DNA of 64,000 bases from Aldehydirespirator sp965117015 (GCA_965117015.1 OZ220747.1:3038001-3102000), one strand, 5' to 3'; positions 34,884 to 43,522 are shown, counted from the first letter of the stretch. A program made the numbers and translations. Notes: generated by a model from the letters alone, not told the origin.

Positions 34884-35978
34884 TCAGGTTGGGTCGAGCC
34901 GGGCGAGATGGCCGTGGTCGAGGCGGGGCAGGACGTGGCGGCCGACCCGGTCGCACTCGTCCAGATGGGGGTACCCGGACAGGATGAACGCGTCGATCCC
35001 GGCGCCGCGGTACTGCTCCAGCTTGGCCACCACCTCGTCGGGATCGCCGACGATGGCTGCGCCCGCGCCGGAGCGGGCCCGGCCGATGCCGGTCCACAGA
35101 TTGGCTTCGACGTAGCCGTCGCCGTCGCTGAGGTCCCGCAGCTCGGCCTGCCTGCGCACCCCTACCGAGGCCGCGTCGAGCGACCGGCCCCTGATGGCCG
35201 CGCCGACAGAGTCGTCGAGACGGCTGACGAGCGCTGCGGCCGCGGTCCGGGCAGTCTCCGATGTCTCCCGCACGATCACATGGCTGCGCAGCCCGAAGCG
35301 AAGCGTCCGGCCGTGGCGGGCGGCCCTGGACTTCATGTCGGCGACCGTGCCGGCGACGCCCGCCACGGTGTCCGGCCATGTGAGGAAGACGTCGCACCCC
35401 TCCGCCGCAGTCTCCTTGGCCGCCTCGGAGAACCCGCCGAAGTAGAACAGCGGGCAGCGGCCCGACACGGTGGTGGCTCTGGGCGGATCGAGGGTCAGGT
35501 CGACGAACTCGCCGTGGAAGTCCACCGGCCGGCCGTCGAGCAGCGTGCGGAGCACGTGCATCCATTCCAGCGTGCGGCGGTATCTCGGGGCCGACTCCAG
35601 AGATTCGCCGGGCATGTCGCTGGAGATGATGTTCACGGTGAGCCGCCCTCCGAGCATCCGGTCGATGGTGGCGATCTGGCGGGCCAGCTGCGGCAGCCAC
35701 AGTTCCCCCATCCGCACCGCCAGCAACAGCCGCATGCGCTCGGTGAGGGGCGCGATCCCGGCCGCGAAGGCGGTGGCGTCGATCCCCAGCGTGTAGCCCG
35801 ACGGCAGCAGGATGTTGTCGAAGCCGTTGCGCTCCGCCGCGAGGGTGATGTCGCGACAGTGCTCCCAGCTGCTGGCCAGGTCCGGGTCCGACACGCCCAG
35901 GTACCGGTAGTCGTCGTCGCACAGCGCGCCGAACCAGGCGACCTCCGCCGGCTCGGCTCCGTTCGTCCCTCCGCTCAT
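34884..35978 (-). CDS. LLM-class flavin-dependent monooxygenase (SsuD-like)
   Basis: 364 residues. The sequence ALCDDDYRYLGVSDP and the conserved FDNILLPSGYTLGIDATAFAAGIAPLTERMRLLLAVR are typical of alkanesulfonate monooxygenases; NIISSDMPGE and YFGGFSEAAKETAAEGCDVFLTWPD follow. It probably uses FMNH2 and oxygen to cleave a sulfonate or related substrate. Its ATG overlaps the stop of the aldo/keto reductase gene (ATGA), so the two are one operon. No sulfonate transporter or flavin reductase is adjacent, so the substrate is open. Confidence 0.87.
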   Translation of the reverse strand: MSGGTNGAEPAEVAWFGALCDDDYRYLGVSDPDLASSWEHCRDITLAAERNGFDNILLPSGYTLGIDATAFAAGIAPLTERMRLLLAVRMGELWLPQLARQIATIDRMLGGRLTVNIISSDMPGESLESAPRYRRTLEWMHVLRTLLDGRPVDFHGEFVDLTLDPPRATTVSGRCPLFYFGGFSEAAKETAAEGCDVFLTWPDTVAGVAGTVADMKSRAARHGRTLRFGLRSHVIVRETSETARTAAAALVSRLDDSVGAAIRGRSLDAASVGVRRQAELRDLSDGDGYVEANLWTGIGRARSGAGAAIVGDPDEVVAKLEQYRGAGIDAFILSGYPHLDECDRVGRHVLPRLDHGHLARLDPT

Positions 35979-36880
35979 GGCAGCCGGGCGCCTTCGGAGG
36001 CCTCGATCACGTCGTACACGTCGCTGCGGTCGAGGTGCACGCCGGTGGCGGCGGCCAGCTGGGCGAGCCGGTCGGGGCGCTGGGTGCCCAGCAGGGCCAC
36101 CGGCCTGGACGGATGGGCCAGCACGAACGCCACCGCCAGCGTGGCCCGGTCCACGCCCTCGCGTTCGGCGAGGCGGTCGAGCACGGCCAGCAACTCATCC
36201 CGCACGTCGGAACCGTCGGCCAGCCGGCCTCCGCCCAGCGGGCTCCAGGCCAGCGGCAGCACCCCGTCACGCATGCACAGGTCGAACGTGCCGTCGCGCA
36301 GGGGCGCCAGGTGCGCCGCGGAGTACTCGGGCTGGGAGCTGGCCAGCGGGAACGGCAGGTGGGCGGCCAGGGCCTCGTGCTGGCTCGGGGTGAAGTTCGA
36401 CACGCCCACCTCGCGGATCTTGCCTGCGACCCGCAGGTTGTTGAGCGATTCGGCCAGTTCCGCGGGGTGTGTGAGCATGTCGGGGCGGTGGATCTGGTAC
36501 AGGTCGATGACATCGGTGCCCAGGCGGCGCAGCGACGCATCGCAGGCCGCGGTGATCGCGTCGCGGCCCGAGTTGTACGGGACTCCGGGGATGATGCCGC
36601 CCTTGGTGGCCAGCACCATCCGGTCGCGCAGGTGTGGGGCTCCGGCGATGATTCGCCCCAGGTTCTCCTCGGCCTCGCCGAAGGCCTTGCCGCCCCAGCC
36701 GAGCCCGTATATGTCGGCCGTGTCGATCAGGTTCATGCCCAGGTCGAGCCCGGTCTCGACCACCGCCCTCAACTCGTCGTCGGGCCGGGCCAGCAGCCGC
36801 CAGCAGCCGACGCCGAGCGGGCCCACTTGGAATTCCCGACCGAGCGGGCGACGATTAGGTTCTATGAGTCTTGATGCCAA
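35975..36880 (-). CDS. Aldo/keto reductase
   Basis: 301 residues from a TTG at 36880 preceded by GGAG at 7 bases. A GTG at 36925 in the same frame has no ribosome site and adds 15 unlikely residues. The catalytic set is present: Asp/Tyr in NLIDTADIYGLG, Lys in VLATKGG and His in LYQIHRPD. VGVSNFTPSQ and PLAWSPLGGGRL are AKR signatures and LLGTQRPDRLAQLAAA binds NADPH. It reduces a carbonyl of a sugar or aldehyde. It is coupled to the SsuD-like gene and divergent from the Gfo/Idh gene at 36951. Confidence 0.87.
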   Translation of the reverse strand: MASRLIEPNRRPLGREFQVGPLGVGCWRLLARPDDELRAVVETGLDLGMNLIDTADIYGLGWGGKAFGEAEENLGRIIAGAPHLRDRMVLATKGGIIPGVPYNSGRDAITAACDASLRRLGTDVIDLYQIHRPDMLTHPAELAESLNNLRVAGKIREVGVSNFTPSQHEALAAHLPFPLASSQPEYSAAHLAPLRDGTFDLCMRDGVLPLAWSPLGGGRLADGSDVRDELLAVLDRLAEREGVDRATLAVAFVLAHPSRPVALLGTQRPDRLAQLAAATGVHLDRSDVYDVIEASEGARLP

Positions 36881-36950
36881 TCGATCACTCCATCTGTGAG
36901 AGTCACACTGATAGTTCCGGGCCACGCCACGACCGGGAAGAACAGGACGG

Positions 36951-38036
36951 ATGAGCGCGTCTGAGCTGCGCTACGGCGTGATCGGCACCGGCATGATGGG
37001 CCGCGAGCACGTCGCCAACCTCTCGCACCTGCCCGGAGCCCGGGTGACAGCGTTGGCCGACCCCCATCCGGCCTCGCTCGCCGCGGCGTCTGCACTCGTG
37101 CCGTCGGCGGCGGGGTTCAGCGACCACCGCGGCCTGCTGGATGCCGGCCTCTGCGACGCGCTGGTGATCGCCACGCCCAACATGACCCACGCGGCCGTGC
37201 TCGACGATGTCGTGGGCACCGGTCTGCACGTGCTGGTGGAGAAGCCCCTGTGCACCACCGTGGCCGCTTGCCAGAGGGTTCTCGAGGCGGCCGCCGATCA
37301 CGGGGGGCTGGTCTGGGTCGGTCTGGAGTACCGCTACATGGCGCCGTTTGCGCGCCTCATCGACGAGGTGCGAGCCGGCACCGCGGGCCGGGTGCACATG
37401 GCTTCGCTGCGCGAGCACCGCAATCCCTTCCTGGTGAAGGTCGGGGACTGGAACCGCTTCTCGGCCAACACCGGCGGCACGCTGGTGGAGAAGTGCTGCC
37501 ACTTCTTCGACCTCATGAACCAGGTCATGGCGGGCCGGCCCGAGCGGGTCTACGCCTCGGGCAGCCAGATGGTCAACCACCTCGACGAGCGCTACAACGG
37601 GAGCACTCCCGACATCATCGACAGCGCATATGTGGTCGTCGACTACGACGACGGTGCCCGCGCCCTGCTCGACCTGTGCATGTTCGCCGAGGCCACCCAC
37701 GACCAGCAGGAGTTCGCGGTGATGGGCGACGGGGGCAAGATCGAGGCCTGCGTCCCCTCCGACGTCGTGAGAATCGGGATCAAGGGGACCCATGGGATTG
37801 GCAACGTGCGGACCGTCACCGCGCCCAGCACGGCCGTCTACGAGGGCCTCCATCACGGCTCCAGCTACGTCGAGCATCAGCGCTTCATCGAGGCGATCAA
37901 CTCGCTCGATGCGGAGGGCCGGCGGGCGTCGTCGCAGGCCAGCCTGTCGGCGGGGCTGCTGTCGGTGGCCATGGGCGTCGCCGGGAGCCGGTCGATCACC
38001 ACAGGAGCGCCGGTGCGGATAGCCGACGTGCTGTGA
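36951..38036 (+). CDS. Gfo/Idh/MocA-family sugar dehydrogenase 1
   Basis: 361 residues. The Rossmann motif YGVIGTGMMGREH is at the N-terminus, VEKPLCTT is the conserved EKP Lys motif near residue 100, and the catalytic region with GGTLVEKCCHFFDLMNQV contains the Lys-His type ending. It oxidises or isomerises a sugar or inositol with NAD(P). It is the only plus-strand gene inside the importer block, divergent from the aldo/keto reductase. Repeat B lies directly after its stop. Substrate unknown. Confidence 0.88.
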   Translation: MSASELRYGVIGTGMMGREHVANLSHLPGARVTALADPHPASLAAASALVPSAAGFSDHRGLLDAGLCDALVIATPNMTHAAVLDDVVGTGLHVLVEKPLCTTVAACQRVLEAAADHGGLVWVGLEYRYMAPFARLIDEVRAGTAGRVHMASLREHRNPFLVKVGDWNRFSANTGGTLVEKCCHFFDLMNQVMAGRPERVYASGSQMVNHLDERYNGSTPDIIDSAYVVVDYDDGARALLDLCMFAEATHDQQEFAVMGDGGKIEACVPSDVVRIGIKGTHGIGNVRTVTAPSTAVYEGLHHGSSYVEHQRFIEAINSLDAEGRRASSQASLSAGLLSVAMGVAGSRSITTGAPVRIADVL

Positions 38037-38047
38037 GGTCCCCCGCT

Positions 38048-38101
38048 CTTGTTCGCTGCGCTCACGGGCCGCTCGGGCCACGGCCTCGCAGGCTCGGCCT
38101 C
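38048..38101. repeat. 54-base dispersed repeat family B, copy 2
   Basis: One base different from 14171-14224. It fills the gap between the convergent Gfo/Idh gene and the MalG-type permease gene and ends 3 bases before the permease stop codon. Confidence 0.85.
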
Positions 38102-38104
38102 TGA

Positions 38105-39040
38105 TCATCCCTTGACGGAGCCGGCCAGCAGGCCCCGCACGAAGTGCCGCTGGAGGCTGAAGAACACGATCAGCGGCACCACCATGATCACGAACGCGGA
38201 GGCGAAGCGGAGCTGGAAGTTCTGGCCGCGCTCCCCCACCAGGTTCACCAGCGCGATGGTCATGGGCTCGTTCTCGTTGAGGAACACCGAGGCGATCAGG
38301 TAGTCGTTCCAGGTCCACAGGAACTGGAACACCGCGAACGCAGCCAGCGCCGGGCGGGCCAGCGGAACGACCAGCCGGCAGAAGATGGTGAAGTGGCTGG
38401 CGCCGTCGATGCGGGCCGCCTCGAATATGTCGCGGGGCAGCTGGCTGACGAAGTTGTGCAGCAGCAGCACGGCCAGCGGCAGACCGAACGCGGTGTGGGT
38501 GAGCCAGACTGCGGCCGCAGTGTTGGCGATGCCCACGTCGGGCAGCAGCGCCAGTGTCCAGTCGACGCCGGGGATGGTGAACCGGGCGCCGCCGTTGAAG
38601 AGCTGGAGAAGGGGAACGAACGCCATCTGGTTGGGCAGGGCGATCATCGACACCAGCCCGATGAAGAGCCAGTTGCGGCCCCGGAAGTCCATCCAGGCGA
38701 ACCCGTAGGCCGCGAAGGCCGCCACCGCAATCGGGATGATCGTGGCCGGCACGACGATGGCCACCGAGTTGAAGGCGAACTCCCACATCGAAGGCTGGGC
38801 CGCGGACTCGCGGAAGATGTCCCGGTAGTTCTGGAACGTCAGGTTGTCGAGATCGTTCCAAGCGGTCCACCATCCCGACGAGTCGATGTCGCGCACCTTG
38901 CGGAACGACGAGACGAACAGCCCGATGGTCGGCACCGTCCACACGACCACGATCAGCCACATCACCCAGGTGGGCGCCTCCGCGGCCAGGCGCCGCAGCC
39001 GGAGCCCGGTGGGCATCAAGGCGGTCTGCGGCGAGGTCAT
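38105..39040 (-). CDS. Importer 2 inner-membrane permease, MalG type
   Basis: 311 residues, six membrane helices, first at about 25-48. The EAA loop is EAARIDGASHFTIFCRLVVPLARP (about 208-231). It ends GLLAGSVKG, as usual for MalG-like proteins. The first eight codons (MTSPQTAL) are duplicated just upstream as the beginning of a 13-codon reading frame that overlaps both this start and the end of the previous permease. Importer 2 has no ATPase gene of its own. Confidence 0.92.
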   Translation of the reverse strand: MTSPQTALMPTGLRLRRLAAEAPTWVMWLIVVVWTVPTIGLFVSSFRKVRDIDSSGWWTAWNDLDNLTFQNYRDIFRESAAQPSMWEFAFNSVAIVVPATIIPIAVAAFAAYGFAWMDFRGRNWLFIGLVSMIALPNQMAFVPLLQLFNGGARFTIPGVDWTLALLPDVGIANTAAAVWLTHTAFGLPLAVLLLHNFVSQLPRDIFEAARIDGASHFTIFCRLVVPLARPALAAFAVFQFLWTWNDYLIASVFLNENEPMTIALVNLVGERGQNFQLRFASAFVIMVVPLIVFFSLQRHFVRGLLAGSVKG

Positions 39041-39079
39041 GGGAGCCCTCCGAGCAAGGCGGTCTGTGGCGAGGTCATG
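39018..39079. repeat. Tandem duplication around the importer 2 permease start
   Basis: Bases 39018-39041 and 39056-39079 are identical except for one base; the offset is 38 bases, not a multiple of three. Each copy contains an ATG (minus strand, 39040 and 39078) followed by the codons for TSPQTAL. Confidence 0.85.
39037..39078 (-). other. 13-codon reading frame bridging the two importer 2 permease genes
   Basis: ATG at 39078 overlaps the TGA of the upstream permease (ATGA). It reads MTSPQTALLGGLP and ends in a TGA that overlaps the ATG of the downstream permease at 39040 (again ATGA). It may hand terminating ribosomes from one permease gene to the next. It has no similarity to anything and is probably a coupling device or a harmless by-product of the 38-base duplication. 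Confidence 0.5.
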
Positions 39080-40697
39080 CCAGCTCCCGCTGGAGTCGCC
39101 GGATGTTGTAGATCATCACGGGGAGCACCAGGGCGAACAGCACCACCGCGAAGGCGCTGCTGGAGGTGAAGTTGCGGTCGCGGAGCTGGTCGAACATCTC
39201 GTTGGCCAGCACGTTGGTGCGGTTGGCGCCGTTGGTGGTGGCCTTGACCAGGTCGAAGACCTTGGTGACGATCACTATGAGGGTGGTGACCACCACGATG
39301 ATGGTGGGCCTGATCTGGGGCATCACCACCCGCCAGAAGACCTGTGCCCGGCTCGCCCCGTCGACCTCGGCCGCCTCCGTCAGCTCCTCGGGGACGGCCC
39401 GGATGGCCGCGGCCAGCACGACCATGGCGAAGCCGGTCTGGATCCACACCATGATGAACATGATCCAGAAGTTGTTCCAGGGGATCATCGTGGCGTTGAT
39501 GAAGAAGCCGCGGGGGGTGAAGCCGAGCCCCTGGAGGACCGCGTTGAACAACCCGGTCTGGTTGCCCATGGGCTGCACCTCGTACATGAAGTCCCAGATG
39601 ACGGCCGCCCCCACCATCGAGATGGCCATGGGCATGAAGATCAGGGTCTTGCCGATCCGCTCTCCCCGGGCCCGCTCGGCCAGCACGGCCAGCAGCAGGC
39701 CGAGCACGGTGGACAGCCCGGCCACGGTCACCACCCACCAGATGTTGTTCCAGACCACGCCACGGAGGGTCGACAGCGCACCGAAGGTGATCAGGATGGC
39801 GGCCGCGACCACCAGCGAGGACGCAGCCGGCGCCCCCCAGTCGAGTTCCGCCTCGCGGCCGCGGGCCCGCGCCGCGAGCCAGGCGGTCAGGATCAGCGCG
39901 GCGGCGACCACCGCGATCCACAGCGTCACCCGGCTCGACACCACCACGGTGAGCACGTCCATGATCTCGGAGCGGTTGGGCTCGCGCACCAGCGACTCGA
40001 TGAACGCCACCGCTACGGCGACCACCAGCAGGACCGCCACCACCTTGAGTGCCCGCATCAGCCTGGTGGCCGCGGCCACCCGCGCCGGCCCGCCGACGAT
40101 GAGTGACGAGCTCGCCCACGCGGCCGCCGCGGCGACGACCGCGGCCGCCAGCCCGACTATGAAGAGCCGGCCGGTGAAGATGGACGTCCACCCCTCGAAG
40201 GTGAAGAAGGTCCGGTTCGTGAAGATGTCGGTGTAGTGCTCGAACGTGAAGCCGGGCTCGCGGCCCCGGGTTCCGTTCTTGAACGACAGGAACAGTGTGC
40301 GCAGGCCGGGGAGGACGAGCCCGCCGGCCACGAAGATCAGCGCCGGACCGACGAACACCCAGGGTCTGAGGCGCTCCTGGAAGTGCGAGCGCCGCGTCAG
40401 GGCCGGCTGGGCCAGCCTGCCGACTACGGCCCCGAGGACCGCTCCTGCGATCCCGCCTGCAGCGATGAGCAGCCAACCCTCCTTGAGGGGCCCTCCCACG
40501 GCCGGGCCGCGGGGCAGCCAGCCGTTGTGCTGTACCACCGCTCCCGCGAGCAGGCCTGCGAGCACGCCCAGCGAGGCTGTGAAGGCGGGCCAGCGGGTCC
40601 GGACACTGTCCACGGCGCGGTTCGCGCCGATGAACACCACCGCGGACACCACGAGCGCCCCGGCGATGCTCACGAGCATGGTTACCAACTGGGCCAC
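39075..40697 (-). CDS. Importer 2 inner-membrane permease, MalF type with extra N-terminal helices
   Basis: 540 residues, much longer than the roughly 300 of the other two MalF-type permeases here. Two helices near 5-60 and one near 75-95 precede the usual first helix (WVFVGPALIFVAGG, about 113). A periplasmic-side insertion with more hydrophobic segments (about 175-300) lies before the core. The EAA loop EAAEVDGASRAQVFWRVVMPQIRP (about 437-460) is intact. The size recalls enterobacterial MalF (514 residues). The start is GTG at 40697; an ATG six codons later is possible. Confidence 0.87.
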   Translation of the reverse strand: MAQLVTMLVSIAGALVVSAVVFIGANRAVDSVRTRWPAFTASLGVLAGLLAGAVVQHNGWLPRGPAVGGPLKEGWLLIAAGGIAGAVLGAVVGRLAQPALTRRSHFQERLRPWVFVGPALIFVAGGLVLPGLRTLFLSFKNGTRGREPGFTFEHYTDIFTNRTFFTFEGWTSIFTGRLFIVGLAAAVVAAAAAWASSSLIVGGPARVAAATRLMRALKVVAVLLVVAVAVAFIESLVREPNRSEIMDVLTVVVSSRVTLWIAVVAAALILTAWLAARARGREAELDWGAPAASSLVVAAAILITFGALSTLRGVVWNNIWWVVTVAGLSTVLGLLLAVLAERARGERIGKTLIFMPMAISMVGAAVIWDFMYEVQPMGNQTGLFNAVLQGLGFTPRGFFINATMIPWNNFWIMFIMVWIQTGFAMVVLAAAIRAVPEELTEAAEVDGASRAQVFWRVVMPQIRPTIIVVVTTLIVIVTKVFDLVKATTNGANRTNVLANEMFDQLRDRNFTSSSAFAVVLFALVLPVMIYNIRRLQRELA

Positions 40698-40746
40698 GGA
40701 CCCCCCTGGGCTGCCGGTACCGGTGATCTATGTTTGCCGAAACGGA

Positions 40747-40771
40747 AGGGGGGCGCCATGTGCGCCCCCCT
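40747..40771 (-). terminator. Hairpin between importer 2 binding-protein and permease genes
   Basis: AGGGGGGCGC (40747-40756) pairs with GCGCCCCCCT (40762-40771), a perfect 10-bp stem with a 5-base loop, 13 bases after the binding-protein stop codon. A short T-containing stretch (TTCCGTTT) follows on the coding strand. It is a plausible attenuating terminator or 3' stabiliser. Confidence 0.65.
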
Positions 40772-40784
40772 CCCTAAACGGCTG

Positions 40785-42440
40785 TCAGGACGGCCAGGCG
40801 TCCTCAGTGTCGTCGGCGAACTCCTGAGCGGTCTTGGAGCCCGACACGTAGTCGGTGCCCGACCGCCAGAACTCGCCCGCTCCGACCTCGCCCGGCATCA
40901 GGTCCGAGGCGTCGAAGCGGAACGGGTTCGCGCTGACCAGGATCTCAGCGAGGGCCCGGTCGAACGAGGAGCTGTACAGCGACGTGTCGTGGTCGCGGTT
41001 TGGCGACAGGAAGCCGCCCTTGTCCGACGCGATGCGGGCATTGGCGTACTCGGCCGTGCCGATGTACTCCAGCACCGCCAGGGTCTCGGGCTTGTCGGTG
41101 AAGGCCACCGCATGGGTTCCCGCTCCGAGCACCACGGTGCCGAACTCGTCGCTGATGGTCGGCAGGTAGAACACGTTCACGTCACCGTCGGGACCGAGCG
41201 ACGACGCGCCGGCCTCGAGGTAGTGGGCGCCCGCGAAGTTGGCCTGCCGGTGCATCATGCACTCGCCGTTGAGGTGGGCCGCCGCCATCTCGCGGAAGCT
41301 GCGCTGGGAGATCAGGTCGCGGCCGCCGCTCACGTTGCCCTCCCCGAACCAGATGCTGCCGACGAACTCGGCCACCTCGACGACCCTGGGGTCGTTGAAG
41401 GGGATCTCGTGGCTGACCCACTGGTCGTAGACCGCGGGCCCGTGGAGGCGGAGCATCATGTCCTCCATCCAGTCGGTGAAGGCCCAGCCGGTGGCTGCGC
41501 CGGACTCGATGCCGACGCACCACGGGGTCTGGCCGTTGCCCTTCATCGTCTCCATGAGCGCCTCGAGCTCTGCCCAGGACTGGGGGATCTCGTAGCCGTT
41601 GTCGGCGAAGCCCTGCGGGCTGTACCACACCAGGCTCTTCACGTCGCCCTTGTTGGGCACGCCGTAGACGTTGCCACCTGTGGTGGCCAGGTCGAACCAG
41701 AACTGGTCGTAGGAGCCGCCGATGTTGGCCATGATCGAGTCGGGAATGGCGACCGCGTCGCCGGACTCGCCGAACTGGAGGATCCGGCCGGGCTGGGGGA
41801 TTATGACGATGTCGGGCGGGTCGCCGGCCTCCACCGCCAGGTTCAGCTCGGTGGTGGCGTCGCGGGTGCCCGAGTAGCGGACGACGATCCCGGTGCGCTC
41901 ACGCAGCGGCTCGAAACCGGCCAGGAAGCCCTCGGCCTCCGACCCGGTCTCGGGACCGAGAATGGTGACGACGCTGCCGGCCAGGCTCATCTCCATCTCC
42001 TGCATCGCCGCCTCGGCCTCGGCAGCGGCGGCAGCAGCCGCTTCAGCCTCGGCCTGAGCCTCGGCAGCTTCGGAGGCAGCCGATTCCAGCTCGGCCTCGA
42101 GCTCAGCGACGACGTCGGGGTCGATCGCCCCCTCAGCCTCAGCCATAGCAGCTTCGAGCGCCGCTTCGGCTTCGGCTGCTCTGGCGGCAGCCGCGTCGGC
42201 CTCGGCCTGCGCGTCAGCAGCCGCGGCCTCAGCAGCCTCTGCTTCAGCAGCCGCGGCGGCGGCTTCAGCGGCCGCGGCCTCTGCCTCGGCCTCAGCAGCC
42301 GCGGCTTCGGCCTGCGCGTCAGCAGCCGCAGCGTCGGCGGCGCTGGTGTCCGCTGGCTCGTCGTCGCCGCAGGCCGACGCCACGAGGGCGAGGCTGAGCA
42401 GCGCGCCGAGGATGAGCCATAGGCGCGAATGTGTCTTCAT
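40785..42440 (-). CDS. Importer 2 sugar-binding lipoprotein with Ala/Glu-rich helical stalk
   Basis: 551 residues. The lipobox is LVASAC with Cys24. Residues about 35-153 consist almost only of Ala and Glu, with some Asp, Gln and Met; this should form a long alpha-helix or coiled coil, broken once near GAIDPD (104-109). The binding domain follows from SVVTILGPETGSEAEGF, and YSGTRDATTELNLAVEAGDPPDIVIIPQ is typical of alpha-glucoside-binding AglE-like proteins. GGAGG precedes the ATG at 42440. The stalk is unusual for a solute-binding protein and may hold the domain away from the membrane. Confidence 0.88.
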   Translation of the reverse strand: MKTHSRLWLILGALLSLALVASACGDDEPADTSAADAAAADAQAEAAAAEAEAEAAAAEAAAAAAEAEAAEAAAADAQAEADAAAARAAEAEAALEAAMAEAEGAIDPDVVAELEAELESAASEAAEAQAEAEAAAAAAAEAEAAMQEMEMSLAGSVVTILGPETGSEAEGFLAGFEPLRERTGIVVRYSGTRDATTELNLAVEAGDPPDIVIIPQPGRILQFGESGDAVAIPDSIMANIGGSYDQFWFDLATTGGNVYGVPNKGDVKSLVWYSPQGFADNGYEIPQSWAELEALMETMKGNGQTPWCVGIESGAATGWAFTDWMEDMMLRLHGPAVYDQWVSHEIPFNDPRVVEVAEFVGSIWFGEGNVSGGRDLISQRSFREMAAAHLNGECMMHRQANFAGAHYLEAGASSLGPDGDVNVFYLPTISDEFGTVVLGAGTHAVAFTDKPETLAVLEYIGTAEYANARIASDKGGFLSPNRDHDTSLYSSSFDRALAEILVSANPFRFDASDLMPGEVGAGEFWRSGTDYVSGSKTAQEFADDTEDAWPS

Positions 42441-42457
42441 TTCTTCCCTCCCAGGGA

Positions 42458-42507
42458 TGCAAACGTTTACAGATTTGGAAGGTAGCGCGGCCACCTCACG
42501 GAATCAA
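42458..42507 (-). promoter_or_regulatory. Promoter and LacI operator of importer 2
   Basis: On the minus strand TTGATT (42502-42507), a 17-base spacer, TACCTT (42479-42484), then TGTAAACGTTTGCA at 42458-42471. The operator lies at the expected transcription start, 17 bases before the ATG at 42440. The -35 element overlaps the stop codon of repressor 2. Confidence 0.78.
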
Positions 42508-43514
42508 CCCACCGACGAAGTGGTCTCCCGCACTATGAGAGGCACATCCCAGGTGATGTCGCTGACGGGCTCGCCGTCGATCAGCGTCATCACCGTCTCC
42601 GCGGCCCGGACGCCCATCTCGTCCACTGCCTGCCGCATGGTGGTAAGGCCCATCGCTTCGGAGAGATCGTGGTCGTCGAAGCCGATCACAGAGAGATCGC
42701 CGGGTATGTTCAGGCCGCGCCTCGCGGCAGCCCACAGCACGCCGAACGCCATCTGGTCGGACATGCAGAACACCGCGGTCGGCGGTTCGGCGCATTCGAG
42801 CAGCTGGGACGCGGCGACGGCGCCGCCTGCGGCCGTCCATTCGCCGCTCACCGCCAGTTCGGGCTTGCAGGGCAGCCCGGCTGCTCGCAACGCGTCCTCG
42901 TAGCCGAGTAAGCGCTGTGCGGGTACCGGCGTCGGAAGGTCCTCCAGCTGGGGGCCCACGACTAGGCCGATGCGCTCATGCCCCAGTTCGATGAGGTGCT
43001 CTACGGCCCGTCTGGCTGCGAGCCGGTTGTCGATGATGATCGAGGCGGCGCCCTCGAGCCGCTCGTTCACCGCGACGACGGGCCGGTCGAAGAAGTCGCC
43101 GGCCGAGTTCCCCTCGGCGCTGACGAACGTGTCGATCAGGACTACCCCGTCGACCCGTCTGCAGAAGGAGCGAGCTTCATGAAGGAACCGCCGACGGTCC
43201 TCAGGAGTTGCCATCATCGAGATGAGAAGGTCATAGCCCGCCTTGGCGAACACCGAGTTGATGCCGCCCAACGCCCGGGACGGGAACCAGGCCCCGAACT
43301 GGGGCGCAGCCAGCCCGATGGTCCAGGTCCGTCCGGACGCTAGGCGGGCGGCCTGGGGGTGGGCCTCGTACTGGAGTTCGGCCGCGGCATCCAACACCCT
43401 GGAGCGTGTTGCGGACGCCACGTAGGGAAGATTGCGCAAGGCGCGGCTGACCGTGGCCACCGAGACTCCGGTCACCCTTGCGATGTCCTTGATGGTCGGA
43501 CGGCTGTTTGACAC
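42504..43514 (-). CDS. LacI-family transcriptional repressor 2
   Basis: 336 residues from the GTG at 43514. The helix-turn-helix PTIKDIARVTGVSVATVSRALRN shares the recognition helix VSVATVSRALRN with repressor 1, and the effector domain keeps WFPSRALGGINSVF and GFDDHDLSEAMGLTTMRQ. The two are paralogues and should bind closely related sites. A TAGGTT box 8 bases before the GTG suggests its own leaderless promoter rather than read-through from the SDR gene. It directly precedes the importer 2 promoter. Confidence 0.9.
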   Translation of the reverse strand: MSNSRPTIKDIARVTGVSVATVSRALRNLPYVASATRSRVLDAAAELQYEAHPQAARLASGRTWTIGLAAPQFGAWFPSRALGGINSVFAKAGYDLLISMMATPEDRRRFLHEARSFCRRVDGVVLIDTFVSAEGNSAGDFFDRPVVAVNERLEGAASIIIDNRLAARRAVEHLIELGHERIGLVVGPQLEDLPTPVPAQRLLGYEDALRAAGLPCKPELAVSGEWTAAGGAVAASQLLECAEPPTAVFCMSDQMAFGVLWAAARRGLNIPGDLSVIGFDDHDLSEAMGLTTMRQAVDEMGVRAAETVMTLIDGEPVSDITWDVPLIVRETTSSVG

Positions 43515-43522
43515 GGCCCGCG

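Noticed and set aside
36881..36925. GTG at 36925 as the start of the aldo/keto reductase
   Set aside because: No ribosome site, and the extra 15 residues have no family match; TTG at 36880 has GGAG at good distance.
39037..39078. Frameshift error in the importer 2 permease
   Set aside because: Both permeases are complete without it and the duplication explains the extra ATG; it was recorded as a bridge frame instead.
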